In this document: in pieces, positions 1 through 6,801 of the stretch
Numbering within the stretch: position 1 is the first letter of the stretch
Layout of the letters: each line of letters starts with the position of its first letter
Source: JBBRMU01 sp038230655
Lineage (GTDB): Bacteria > Patescibacteriota > Microgenomatia > UBA1406 > GWC2-37-13
Reading direction: 5' to 3'
DNA length: 13,097 bases
NCBI GenBank assembly: GCA_038230655.1
Contig: JBBRMU010000027.1
Coordinates: 1 to 13,097 of the forward strand
The notes under the pieces: generated by a model
The model's input: only the letters and a program-made list of their open reading frames with translations
Told to the model about the DNA's origin: nothing
The model's database searches: none
Position numbers and translations under genes: made by a program

Positions 1-24
1 CCCAACTGTAAAGTATTTTTTCAT
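1..24 (-). CDS. serC: Probable phosphoserine aminotransferase, N-terminal start only (partial)
   Basis: Only eight codons are inside the window (MKKYFTVG), running off the left edge. This opening matches how I remember class V phosphoserine aminotransferases of Microgenomates beginning, and the next residues in that family are normally PSQ. The enzyme converts 3-phosphohydroxypyruvate and glutamate to phosphoserine in serine biosynthesis. Two context points support the call. A TATACT box ends 7 nt before the ATG, as at other genes here. The remnant just upstream on the same strand resembles a phosphoserine-phosphatase-type HAD domain, the next step of the same pathway. Eight residues cannot prove the family, so this is a contextual inference. 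Confidence 0.45.
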
Positions 25-31
25 AGTAGTT

Positions 32-37
32 AGTATA
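32..37 (-). promoter_or_regulatory. -10 box directly upstream of the left-edge gene
   Basis: TATACT on the minus strand, 7 nt before the ATG at 24. That spacing would put the transcription start at or next to the start codon, giving a leaderless mRNA. No convincing -35 is seen at 16-18 nt spacing. The box is identical to those before the penicillin-binding protein and lemA. Confidence 0.4.
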
Positions 38-70
38 AAACTCTAAACTTAATTGTACCTGCTAGTTGTT

Positions 71-275
71 TTAATATAGTAATAACTTTTGGATCGTAGA
101 CTCGGAAAAGCTGAGAGTTCCATCCATTCCCTTTTTAGTCAGTTCATCAATTTTTTTGATGACCGCATTTTTTTTTAGGACTTTTCTCAAGGACTATATT
201 AGCCAGCAAATCAAGCGATTCTTCTTGTATAAAGGTACTGTCAAAATCAATAATAAAAAACTGCCTCATTTTCAT
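71..275 (-). pseudogene. Remnant of SerB-like HAD phosphatase (N-terminus, frameshifted)
   Basis: The minus-strand ORF from the ATG at 275 opens with a HAD motif I, FFIIDFDST, followed by a Glu- and Leu-rich segment typical of HAD-IB phosphoserine phosphatases, including those fused to 3-phosphoglycerate dehydrogenase. The frame breaks in an A9 run (168-176) and meets TGA at 147-149. Removing one A restores a continuation (NAVIKKIDELTKKGMDG, then SFSES) that fits the helical cap of the same family, until a TAA at 71-73. No later HAD motifs are present before the next gene starts at 24, so most of the gene is gone. It lies immediately upstream of the probable serC on the same strand, consistent with a former serine-biosynthesis pair. 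The homopolymer shift alone could be a sequencing error; the missing C-terminus could not. Confidence 0.6.
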
Positions 276-562
276 ACTCACAGTATAAATCATACAAAGT
301 TGAGACAATTCACATCATTTTTAGAGTGTCAGTTTGATCTACATAGTGGTGCTGGGATAGTTTAGTATCGGAAAAGATGCGAATAAGCCTACTTTGATAC
401 TCCATAGGGGTATACAGAAATACCCATAATTACCGCAGCGAAGTAAGCCAAAATAAATGTGGATAACTTTGTAAAATGCACAGCTATATCTGGCGGATTT
501 TTTTTACTAGCATGTGATTAAGATGAGAAAGCTGAGAAGTTTTGTAGAGCGAGAAAATATAG
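276..562. other. Gene-poor intergenic stretch
   Basis: No convincing gene is seen on either strand. It contains a small inverted repeat (408-425), one DnaA-type 9-mer (458-466) and an AT-rich lead-in to the penicillin-binding protein promoter. On the minus strand, 389-499 is open and translates to a hydrophobic stretch, but it has no start codon in frame and no recognisable family. Confidence 0.5.
458..466 (-). promoter_or_regulatory. Single consensus DnaA-box 9-mer
   Basis: The minus strand reads TTATCCACA, an exact match to the classical DnaA box. It sits about 110 nt upstream of the penicillin-binding protein start. I see no second box, no dnaA or dnaN gene and no AT-rich repeat cluster, so this is not an origin on this evidence. 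It may be a chance match or a lone regulatory site. Confidence 0.25.
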
Positions 563-568
563 TATACT
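563..568 (+). promoter_or_regulatory. -10 box for the penicillin-binding protein gene
   Basis: TATACT lies 7 nt before the ATG at 576, and the -35 region is weak (TTTGTA-like at 541-546). There is no Shine-Dalgarno sequence between box and ATG. The geometry predicts transcription starting at about the A of the ATG, that is a leaderless message. Confidence 0.45.
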
Positions 569-575
569 TTGAGCT

Positions 576-3125
576 ATGCGCAGAAGAATGCACTTACAAC
601 AGATGCGGCAGCGATATATTATCATTGGACTGCTGGGACTTATCGCGTTTATCGTTATTGGATTTATTGGGGCGTTTGGACTTTTTCTGTGGTATAGTCG
701 AGACCTCCCCTCTCCAGGAAAGCTTTCTCAATCAAGTCAAAACTCGACAGTTTTTTATGACAGAAACGGGAAAATTATCTATGAAATGTATAAAGATAAA
801 AACAGAGTGCCTATTGCCATTAATGATATCCCGAAATACCTTCAACAGGCGACAGTCGCGACAGAAGATAAGACATTTTATACAAACTCAGGAATTTCAC
901 AGACTGGTATAATCCGGGCGTTTCTCATGACGGCACTTCATCGAGGTGTACAAGGAGGCTCAACGATCACTCAACAGCTTATCAAGAATGTTCTTCTTGA
1001 CTCCTCAAGAAGTCCTTCTCGCAAAATAAAAGAGGCAATTTTAGCGGTTGAAGTTAATAAGCGATATACAAAGGATCAGATATTGGAGATGTATCTGAAT
1101 GAAGCTCCTTATGGAGGAACGTACTATGGTGTAGGTACCGCCGCTCGAGGATACTTCGGAAAAGATCCAAAAGATCTCTCTCTTTTAGAGTGCGCAATTC
1201 TCGCGGGTTTACCGCAAAATCCAAGTGTCTACTCCCCGTTCATTGGTGTTAAAGATACTTGGAAGGCAAGAACAGGAGATGTACTTAGGAGAATGCGCGA
1301 GGAAGGATATATTACGCGAGCCCAGGAAGAGGAATCGCTGAAAAAGCTTCCCTCTGTGAAGTTTCAGTCTGCACTTCTCAATATAAATGCAGCTCACTTC
1401 ATTTTTTATGTCAAACGCTTAATTGAAAAAGAGTATGGGCCTAAGATTTTAGATCAGGGACTGCAGATTAAAACAACCCTTGATCTGGATATGCAGACAG
1501 CAGCTGAAAAAATTGTCAAAGACCAGATAGCAACACTTGATAAAGGTGGTTATAAAGTCTCCAACGGTGCGGTTCTGGCGCTTGACTCAAAAACAGGCCA
1601 GGTAATCGCGTATGTCGGTTCCCATGACTATAGTGACGAGACAAATGGTCAGTTTGATGTTATCTCTCAGGGAGTCCGACAGCCGGGTTCAACACTTAAA
1701 CCTTTAGAGTATGCTGTTGCCTTTGAAAAAGGATATACTCCCGCGACAGTGCTCATGGATGTCAAAACAACATTTCCGAATCAGGGAACTTCAGACTATA
1801 CACCGGAAAACTACACAGGTAAGTTTACCGGCCCCATTCAGATACGTTTTGCACTGGGAAACTCATTGAATGTCCCGGCAGTCAAGATGCTCGCGATGAT
1901 TGGATTACGAGACTTTCTTCAAAAAGCAAATGACATGGGTATGACGGAGTTGGCTCCAACAACGCATACTATGGAAAATCTCGGATTATCTGCGTCGCTT
2001 GGAGGTGGGAGCGTGAGTTTACTTCATCTGACGTCCTCCTATGCGGTCTTTGCAAATGGCGGCAAGAAAATTGATATTATTCCCTATACTGAAATTAAAG
2101 ACTTTAAAGGAAGAGAGATTTTCAAGAGTAAAGAGCCCAAAGGCCATCAGGTTTTGTCTCCTGAGATCTCATTTCTTATCTCCCATATTCTTTCAGATGA
2201 CAACGCCCGTAAAGATACATTTGGACTCGGATCACTGTTAAATATCAGAGGTAAAACAGTCGCCGTTAAAACCGGTACAACCGACGATAAGGTAGATAAC
2301 TATGCGGTTGGATTTACGAAGGGGGTAACGGTTGGAGTTTGGGTTGGAAATAACGACTATAAACCGATGAATCCGCGCATTGCCTCAGGTATAACAGGAG
2401 CATCCCCTATCTGGCATGATGTTATGACTGAGCTTCTGAAGAAGTATGATGATAATATTCTCCCCAAACCGGACAAGGTAAAAGCCCTTGAGGTTGATGC
2501 AGCACTAGGTGGACTACCAAAAGATGATAATCCCAAGCGGTCTGAGTACTTTATTGAAGGAACTGAGCCAAAAGAGGTCTCACCTATTTACAAAAAATTA
2601 AAAATCTCAAAATCAACAGGGAAAATTGCCAACGATGTTGAGGTGAAAAATGGAAATTATGATGAAAAAGACTATATTATCTTCACAGAAAATGACCCTG
2701 TCTCAACAGATGGTAAAAACCGCTGGCAGGAGGGTATCGATCTTTGGGTGAAAGATCATGGAACAGATAAAATGAAGCCTCCGACTGAACTTTCTGACAA
2801 CTCAGCAGATGATGTTGTGGTCTCAATTAAAAACCCCAACGATCGATCAACAGTGAGCAATGCATTTGATATTCAGGTAAAAGTGACAACGGGCCCAGAT
2901 ATTAAGTCAGTCAAACTCTATAAAAACGGCTCAGAATTCAAGAGTTTGGATGGTAATAATAAAGATATAACTGAGTCAGTTAATTTTTCAGATGGTGTGT
3001 ATGAGTTAAAGGTCGTGGCGACCAACGGCAAAGATAAGCGAGGCGATTCTACGATTAAGTTTGGTGTAAACAAACCTTGGGACTCCCCTGTTACCCCAAC
3101 TCCAGCACCGACTGAGGCTCCGTAG
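576..3125 (+). CDS. Class A penicillin-binding protein (transglycosylase/transpeptidase)
   Basis: This bifunctional peptidoglycan synthase polymerises lipid II glycan strands and cross-links stem peptides on the outer face of the membrane. A basic N-terminus and one membrane anchor (about residues 14-40) lead into a GT51 domain: TEDKTF with catalytic Glu97, GGSTITQQ at 127-134, RKIKEA around 149-154 and ILEMYLNE near 169-176. The usual His of the EDxxFxxHxG motif is Asn104. The transpeptidase domain shows all three motifs: STLK (nucleophile Ser372), SLN at 430-432 and KTGT at 565-568. After about residue 755 comes an Ig-like beta domain, then a Pro/Thr tail (PTPAPTEAP) that may span or bind the wall. 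The 849-residue length is normal for PBP1A-type enzymes with extra C-terminal domains. I chose the ATG at 576 because it keeps the basic cytoplasmic tail and follows the -10 box; ATGs at 588 and 603 are possible. The gene ends in TAG, 23 nt before the Nudix gene, so the two may be co-transcribed. Confidence 0.95.
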   Translation: MRRRMHLQQMRQRYIIIGLLGLIAFIVIGFIGAFGLFLWYSRDLPSPGKLSQSSQNSTVFYDRNGKIIYEMYKDKNRVPIAINDIPKYLQQATVATEDKTFYTNSGISQTGIIRAFLMTALHRGVQGGSTITQQLIKNVLLDSSRSPSRKIKEAILAVEVNKRYTKDQILEMYLNEAPYGGTYYGVGTAARGYFGKDPKDLSLLECAILAGLPQNPSVYSPFIGVKDTWKARTGDVLRRMREEGYITRAQEEESLKKLPSVKFQSALLNINAAHFIFYVKRLIEKEYGPKILDQGLQIKTTLDLDMQTAAEKIVKDQIATLDKGGYKVSNGAVLALDSKTGQVIAYVGSHDYSDETNGQFDVISQGVRQPGSTLKPLEYAVAFEKGYTPATVLMDVKTTFPNQGTSDYTPENYTGKFTGPIQIRFALGNSLNVPAVKMLAMIGLRDFLQKANDMGMTELAPTTHTMENLGLSASLGGGSVSLLHLTSSYAVFANGGKKIDIIPYTEIKDFKGREIFKSKEPKGHQVLSPEISFLISHILSDDNARKDTFGLGSLLNIRGKTVAVKTGTTDDKVDNYAVGFTKGVTVGVWVGNNDYKPMNPRIASGITGASPIWHDVMTELLKKYDDNILPKPDKVKALEVDAALGGLPKDDNPKRSEYFIEGTEPKEVSPIYKKLKISKSTGKIANDVEVKNGNYDEKDYIIFTENDPVSTDGKNRWQEGIDLWVKDHGTDKMKPPTELSDNSADDVVVSIKNPNDRSTVSNAFDIQVKVTTGPDIKSVKLYKNGSEFKSLDGNNKDITESVNFSDGVYELKVVATNGKDKRGDSTIKFGVNKPWDSPVTPTPAPTEAP

Positions 3126-3148
3126 AGCTTATTAATTTATGCTGTCCA

Positions 3149-3670
3149 ATGATAAAACGAGATGAACTATTATTTGTGGTTGATCAAGACAATAGTCCGC
3201 TTGAGCCTAAAACGCGCCGGGAAGTCCATGAAACCGGTCTTTGGCACCGGACCGCTGTTGTCTGGGTCATTAATGCATCTAACGAAGTGCTTTGTCAGAA
3301 ACGATCTCAACTCAAAGATACTTCAAAAGGAATCTGGGAGCCTTACTTTGGCGGGCATCTTGCCCCCAATATTTCTTACGTAGATGGAGCTTATATTGAA
3401 CTGAGTGAAGAATTAGGATTAAAGCTACGAAAAGATAAATTTATCCTATATAAGGAGTACAGAAATGAGAAAGCAAAGGAGTTTCAAGGGGTTTTTGGTG
3501 TAAATTGGTCTGGTAACGTTGAAAAATTAAAGTTGGAGAAAGAAGAAGTAGAGGAAGTTAAATGGATGTATATATATCAAGTTAAACTGTTAATGTTGGT
3601 TGAGAGGGATAAGAGCTGGACTGAGATGGCATACTCAAACGATATTCTTGAGTGGTTACTTACATTATAA
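3149..3670 (+). CDS. Nudix-fold protein of the isopentenyl-diphosphate isomerase/YfcD type, degenerate Nudix box
   Basis: The 173-residue protein has the Nudix layout: a short N-terminal beta region, an RTAVVWVIN strand, QKRS, then WEPYFGGH leading into the Nudix helix and a C-terminal EEVEEVKWM segment. Family members hydrolyse nucleoside diphosphate-X substrates or isomerise isopentenyl diphosphate. Against the consensus Gx5Ex7REUxEExGU, the box starting at Gly69 keeps Glu84, Glu87, Glu88 and Gly90. The first Glu is Ile75 and the Arg is Ile83. The metal-binding EExxEE-type glutamates therefore largely remain while the Glu-Arg pair is lost, so activity is uncertain. There is no clear Shine-Dalgarno; a weak TATGCT lies 5 nt before the ATG. 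The gene follows the penicillin-binding protein by 23 nt, and its 3' end overlaps the decayed glycosylase on the opposite strand. The exact substrate cannot be told. Confidence 0.8.
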   Translation: MIKRDELLFVVDQDNSPLEPKTRREVHETGLWHRTAVVWVINASNEVLCQKRSQLKDTSKGIWEPYFGGHLAPNISYVDGAYIELSEELGLKLRKDKFILYKEYRNEKAKEFQGVFGVNWSGNVEKLKLEKEEVEEVKWMYIYQVKLLMLVERDKSWTEMAYSNDILEWLLTL

Positions 3671-3842
3671 CTTTGATGAGTAAAATGAAATTAATAAAGT
3701 CGTCTAGTGCCTCACCAATAAATACGACGGCAGCATCTGGACTTCCTTCACCAACAACAACTTTACCACTTTTTCAGATGGGACAAATCTTACAGTTCTC
3801 TATCTCTTCAGTAACCTTTTCAAGCGCCTTCTGTTGATCCAT
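3660..3842 (-). pseudogene. Remnant of family 4 uracil-DNA glycosylase (nonsense codon and internal deletion)
   Basis: Starting at the ATG at 3842, which overlaps the end of the upstream HAD pseudogene, the translation gives an N-terminal helix, a CKIC iron-sulfur motif (Cys17, Cys20), then CPI, an in-frame TGA at 3774-3776 where the family has Gly, and then KSGK, GEGSPDAAVVFIGEA. That is the N-terminal signature of 4Fe-4S uracil-DNA glycosylases, which remove uracil from DNA in base-excision repair. After GEA the expected Pro-Gly active-site loop is absent and the sequence jumps to LDDFIN, which resembles a segment roughly 20 residues further on. This implies an in-frame internal deletion. 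A TAA follows at 3660-3662, and the C-terminal half with the other cluster cysteines is missing. The gene looked translationally coupled to the HAD gene before decay. The family call is fairly secure; the exact deletion limits are inference. Confidence 0.65.
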
Positions 3843-4424
3843 GTCTTGATTTAAATATGCTAATTAACTCGTCCCAATTCTTCACTTTAGTAACAACTTT
3901 GTGTGTTTTTTTATCTTTATTTGAAAGCATCTCCAAAAGATAAGTCTCAACTCCACACCTGGCACAGTCTTCCGCGTACTCGATAGAGTCTTCAATCATC
4001 ACATCGGCCTTGATATCTCTACTTACTTTTGATTTTAAAGAATGAGTATGTGTTTTGTGTAAGAGTAGATTTGTATGAATGATCGCTGAAAATGTATCGG
4101 GGAAGTTGGTATGTATCTAGTCGATTGTTAATTTCTCAATTGATAAGGGGCGTGCAGTTATTACGACAAGTGTATGTTTTTTTTAAGAAAATGTACTCCG
4201 TCGACTGAGCCTTTAACTGGTTTCATAGAGGTAAATGCCGGTGAAGCATAATACTTTTGTATCCTTTCTACCATTTCTTTGTGAGAACATTTCCATATTT
4301 CAGAATAAGGATACTCAGTATAGTCGGCGAGAGTAAAATGAGTGTAATAATGCAGATTGTGAAACTCGTTTATGGAGGGGTTGATATCAGCAAGTACCCC
4401 ATCCATGTCAATTGCAATTTTCAT
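3820..4424 (-). pseudogene. HAD-type 5'(3')-deoxyribonucleotidase-like gene, frameshifted and with an amber codon
   Basis: The N-terminal part opens with MKIAIDMDGVLAD, HAD motif I with Asp6 and Asp8, and continues like NT5C-type deoxyribonucleotidases, which dephosphorylate deoxynucleoside monophosphates. The frame is lost at an A8 run (4177-4184 on the plus strand) and would stop at once. Adding one A restores LKKKHTLVVITARP (motif II) and the rest of the protein. That restored frame then meets TAG at 4117-4119, where Trp is plausible, before continuing through ADVMIEDSIEYA (motif III/IV region) to a TGA at 3820-3822. Repaired, it would be about 201 residues, the usual family length, so both lesions fall in an otherwise complete gene. 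It lies 12 nt downstream of the membrane protein gene in the pheS-pheT direction, and its end overlaps the glycosylase remnant. The frameshift alone could be an assembly error, but the amber codon argues for real inactivation. Confidence 0.75.
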
Positions 4425-4436
4425 TATTCAGTTATT

Positions 4437-4910
4437 TTAACTATAGTTATCATTCTCTTCATCGTCGTTATAAATTCCTCGAAATAGCTTTCTCCAGAAT
4501 CTTTCAAAGTAGACCGAGAAAATCAGAATAGCGACTGTAATAAATATGGCATCGTATGAGTGTCTTAGCCAGTAGCGGTCATCAAGGCGTATCCACATGC
4601 CAAACTCATCCATAGACAAACCCAAACCTATTCCGTAAATTGATCCAAAAACCCGTCTTTTTTTATGATGCCAGTCATTTAATGCCATGACACCAATAAC
4701 GGCTAAAATAAGTATTCCGTAGGCAAAGTGATGTACATGGACATGTCGAATGGGGATGTACAGTTGCGGAAAGTAGTAGACAAATAAACGAGATACGGTA
4801 AATGTAAGAATGAAAAATAACAAAACCCAGAAATTTACCTCATCTTTTTGATCAGCAATCACTCCTGTATAGACCGACCTAAATATTTTGACTAAGGACT
4901 TTCTTTTCAT
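4437..4910 (-). CDS. Small integral membrane protein with His-rich and acidic motifs (unknown function)
   Basis: I do not recognise a named family. The ATG at 4910 gives 157 residues and begins 4 nt after the pheT stop. An in-frame ATG at 4946 would add 12 residues lying inside pheT and is less likely. Four probable membrane segments are visible at roughly 27-47, 60-77, 88-107 and 119-138. Notable polar residues lie at the membrane edges: HVHVHH at 56-61, DE at 101-102 after a glycine-rich GIGLGLSM helix, and DD at 110-111. The pattern HHF.YG with a later DEFGMW suggests conserved metal- or substrate-contacting residues. The C-terminus is acidic (DDEENDN). The gene is probably co-transcribed with pheST but has no evident functional link to them. 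Confidence 0.7.
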   Translation of the reverse strand: MKRKSLVKIFRSVYTGVIADQKDEVNFWVLLFFILTFTVSRLFVYYFPQLYIPIRHVHVHHFAYGILILAVIGVMALNDWHHKKRRVFGSIYGIGLGLSMDEFGMWIRLDDRYWLRHSYDAIFITVAILIFSVYFERFWRKLFRGIYNDDEENDNYS

Positions 4911-4914
4911 ACAA

Positions 4915-6798
4915 TTAGCGTAATTTAATCTGGTGATTTTGATCAAGCATCTGTAGAATGGTTGTTCTTTCTACCTCAACATCGTCATTAGTAATCGGTT
5001 TTTGAGATGAATAGAACGTGATATTCAAGAATAAAGACTTTCCCCCAGTTTTTAGTTTTTGAGGAGACTCACCTAGTTTGATTTTATAGATTAACTTAGA
5101 AGCCTCCTCAATTTCCTTGATAATATCCCCGACTTTTGTATTTTCTGGCATGATAAGAGATAAGTCCTGCAAAATAACCTGAGGAGGAGAGGTAAATAAA
5201 TTAAAGTTACTCACAACTGGCGTCTGTCTTAAAATATCTTTAAGTCTCACATCAAAGTAGATGCTTTTTGAGTTAGTGAGTGGATGAATTTTGACGACGC
5301 TGTCACTGAATGTATACCCTAAGCGTTCAAAAAGAAGTTCGACTTCTCCTTTGGTTTTTTCGTAGGTTGAAGTACTCAAACCTGCAATCATTGTATCCTC
5401 GACATAGGTGTCACCATTTTTAAAGTAAATTTTTCCCACTTCAAAAATATGTATATCTTGTTTACGATATTTTTCCTGATTACTAAACGCTGATAATAGC
5501 GAGTTTTTGAGCGATGTCCGGAGCATTGTTTTATCCGCGTTAAGAGAGTTTTCAAGAATAATTGGTTCAAGTTCTGAGTGATTTTCATGTGTTAAGGGCT
5601 CGGTAATTTGTTCATCAAATCCACATGCAGTCAGAATGTCTTTAATTTTTTCTTCGATTTCATAGGTTGATTTACTTTGAAGATCTTTTGGGGGCGGGGT
5701 ATGTGGTAATGTTGAGGGAATGTTATCATATCCATAAATTCTCAAAACCTCCTCAATTAGGTCGGCTTCCTGAATTATATCAGTCCTCCAGTAAGGGGCG
5801 GTAACCTCTAACGTATCTTCTGATTTTTTAGTTGTGGGAAGTTCCAACTTCTCGAGAATTTCCTTTGCCTGATGCATTGTGAAAATGACTCCGCCTAAAA
5901 GTTGGAGATGGTTATCATGAAGTTCTATTTTTTTTTCAGGGAACTGCCGAGGGTATGTATCTGAATGGCTTACAATACTTCCTCCACAGAGCTCCTCAAG
6001 TAACTGAGAGGCTCTCTTTAGTGCGAGTGTTGTCAGATGTGGATGTAAAAATTTTTCATGTCGGGTTGAAGCCTCCGTTCTTATCTGGTGGCGAATTGAA
6101 GCTCTTCTGATTGTTGCTTGATTGTACGTTGCATCCTCCAAAATAATTGAGGTTGTATCATCCTTGATACTCGACTCTTCCCCACCAATAATGCCGGCTA
6201 AGGCCAGTACTTTATGCGAGTCAGCAATTACCAAATCATCGGCCGTTAACTCTAGTTCTTTGCCTCCTAAAACAGTTAATGTTTCACCTTCTTTTGCAAG
6301 ACGAACTTCTATGTTCTCCGTGACATTTTTGATGTCATAGGCATGCATTGGTTCTCCAAGTTCAATCATCACAAAATTTGTTATGTCCACAACATTATTA
6401 ATAGACTTGACTCCATATGCCTCGAGTTTTTTTGTCAGCCATTCGGGAGAAGGACCGACTTTTATATTCTCTATGTTTAGTGTTTGAAAACGGTAACATA
6501 AGTCAGGACTTTTTATCTCTACCTGAGTAGTTGTGGACACAGGAGGCAGATCATTTTTTAATGATTCAGGATAGGTAATTGATTGATTTAGAACTGCGCC
6601 TGCTTCGCGAGCCAGACCCATAATTGAGTAGCAGTCTGAACGGTTTTGTCTAATTTCTAGATCATAAACGATATCTGCCGCTATCTGTTTGGGGGGACCG
6701 TCCTGCATATGGCCAATTGAGGTCATTTTATCAATGAGCTCTTTTGGATCTGCCGAAATTTGGATATAGTCCTTGAGCCAGTTTATAGGTAATTTCAT
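4915..6798 (-). CDS. pheT: Phenylalanyl-tRNA synthetase beta subunit, short form lacking the tRNA-binding domain
   Basis: Beta subunit of the alpha2-beta2 enzyme that charges tRNA-Phe in the cytoplasm. The N-terminus MKLPINWLKDYI is the classic PheT opening. The usual EMAP/OB tRNA-binding insertion of the bacterial protein is absent: the sequence passes within about 40 residues to VYDLEIRQNRSDCYSIMGLAREAG. The B3/B4 editing-type region (about 100-270, with VVDITNF and GEPMHAYD), the B5 domain (about 285-365, with APYWRTDIIQEADLIEEV), the synthetase-like core and a C-terminal FDX-ACB-like anticodon-binding domain (about 540-627) follow. It is 627 residues, against roughly 800 in E. coli. It starts 3 nt after the pheS stop, so the two are an operon. 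There is no Shine-Dalgarno, and reinitiation or coupling is likely. Confidence 0.95.
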   Translation of the reverse strand: MKLPINWLKDYIQISADPKELIDKMTSIGHMQDGPPKQIAADIVYDLEIRQNRSDCYSIMGLAREAGAVLNQSITYPESLKNDLPPVSTTTQVEIKSPDLCYRFQTLNIENIKVGPSPEWLTKKLEAYGVKSINNVVDITNFVMIELGEPMHAYDIKNVTENIEVRLAKEGETLTVLGGKELELTADDLVIADSHKVLALAGIIGGEESSIKDDTTSIILEDATYNQATIRRASIRHQIRTEASTRHEKFLHPHLTTLALKRASQLLEELCGGSIVSHSDTYPRQFPEKKIELHDNHLQLLGGVIFTMHQAKEILEKLELPTTKKSEDTLEVTAPYWRTDIIQEADLIEEVLRIYGYDNIPSTLPHTPPPKDLQSKSTYEIEEKIKDILTACGFDEQITEPLTHENHSELEPIILENSLNADKTMLRTSLKNSLLSAFSNQEKYRKQDIHIFEVGKIYFKNGDTYVEDTMIAGLSTSTYEKTKGEVELLFERLGYTFSDSVVKIHPLTNSKSIYFDVRLKDILRQTPVVSNFNLFTSPPQVILQDLSLIMPENTKVGDIIKEIEEASKLIYKIKLGESPQKLKTGGKSLFLNITFYSSQKPITNDDVEVERTTILQMLDQNHQIKLR

Positions 6799-6801
6799 AT
6801 A

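Noticed and set aside
40..105. Alternative minus-strand frame (DPKVITILKQL) that looked like a toxin-type fragment
   Set aside because: It is about 24 codons with no start and overlaps the HAD remnant; too short to separate from chance.
408..425. 6-bp inverted repeat GGGTAT/ATACCC
   Set aside because: The stem is short and AT-containing, with no T-tract or neighbouring gene end to terminate.
389..499. Hydrophobic open stretch on the minus strand that could be a transmembrane helix remnant
   Set aside because: There is no in-frame start codon, no family resemblance and it is short; AT-rich DNA often gives such translations.
514..912. 132-codon plus-strand ORF overlapping the penicillin-binding protein
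   Set aside because: It is a shadow frame: the overlapping frame carries the GT51 motifs and the membrane anchor.
3774..3776. TGA at a Gly position in the glycosylase remnant, suggesting TGA-to-Gly recoding as in Gracilibacteria; also no confident gene here ends in TGA
   Set aside because: The 849-, 711- and 627-residue genes have no internal TGA, whereas recoded genomes use it often. The remnant is also truncated and its neighbour has a TAG and a frameshift, so decay explains it better.
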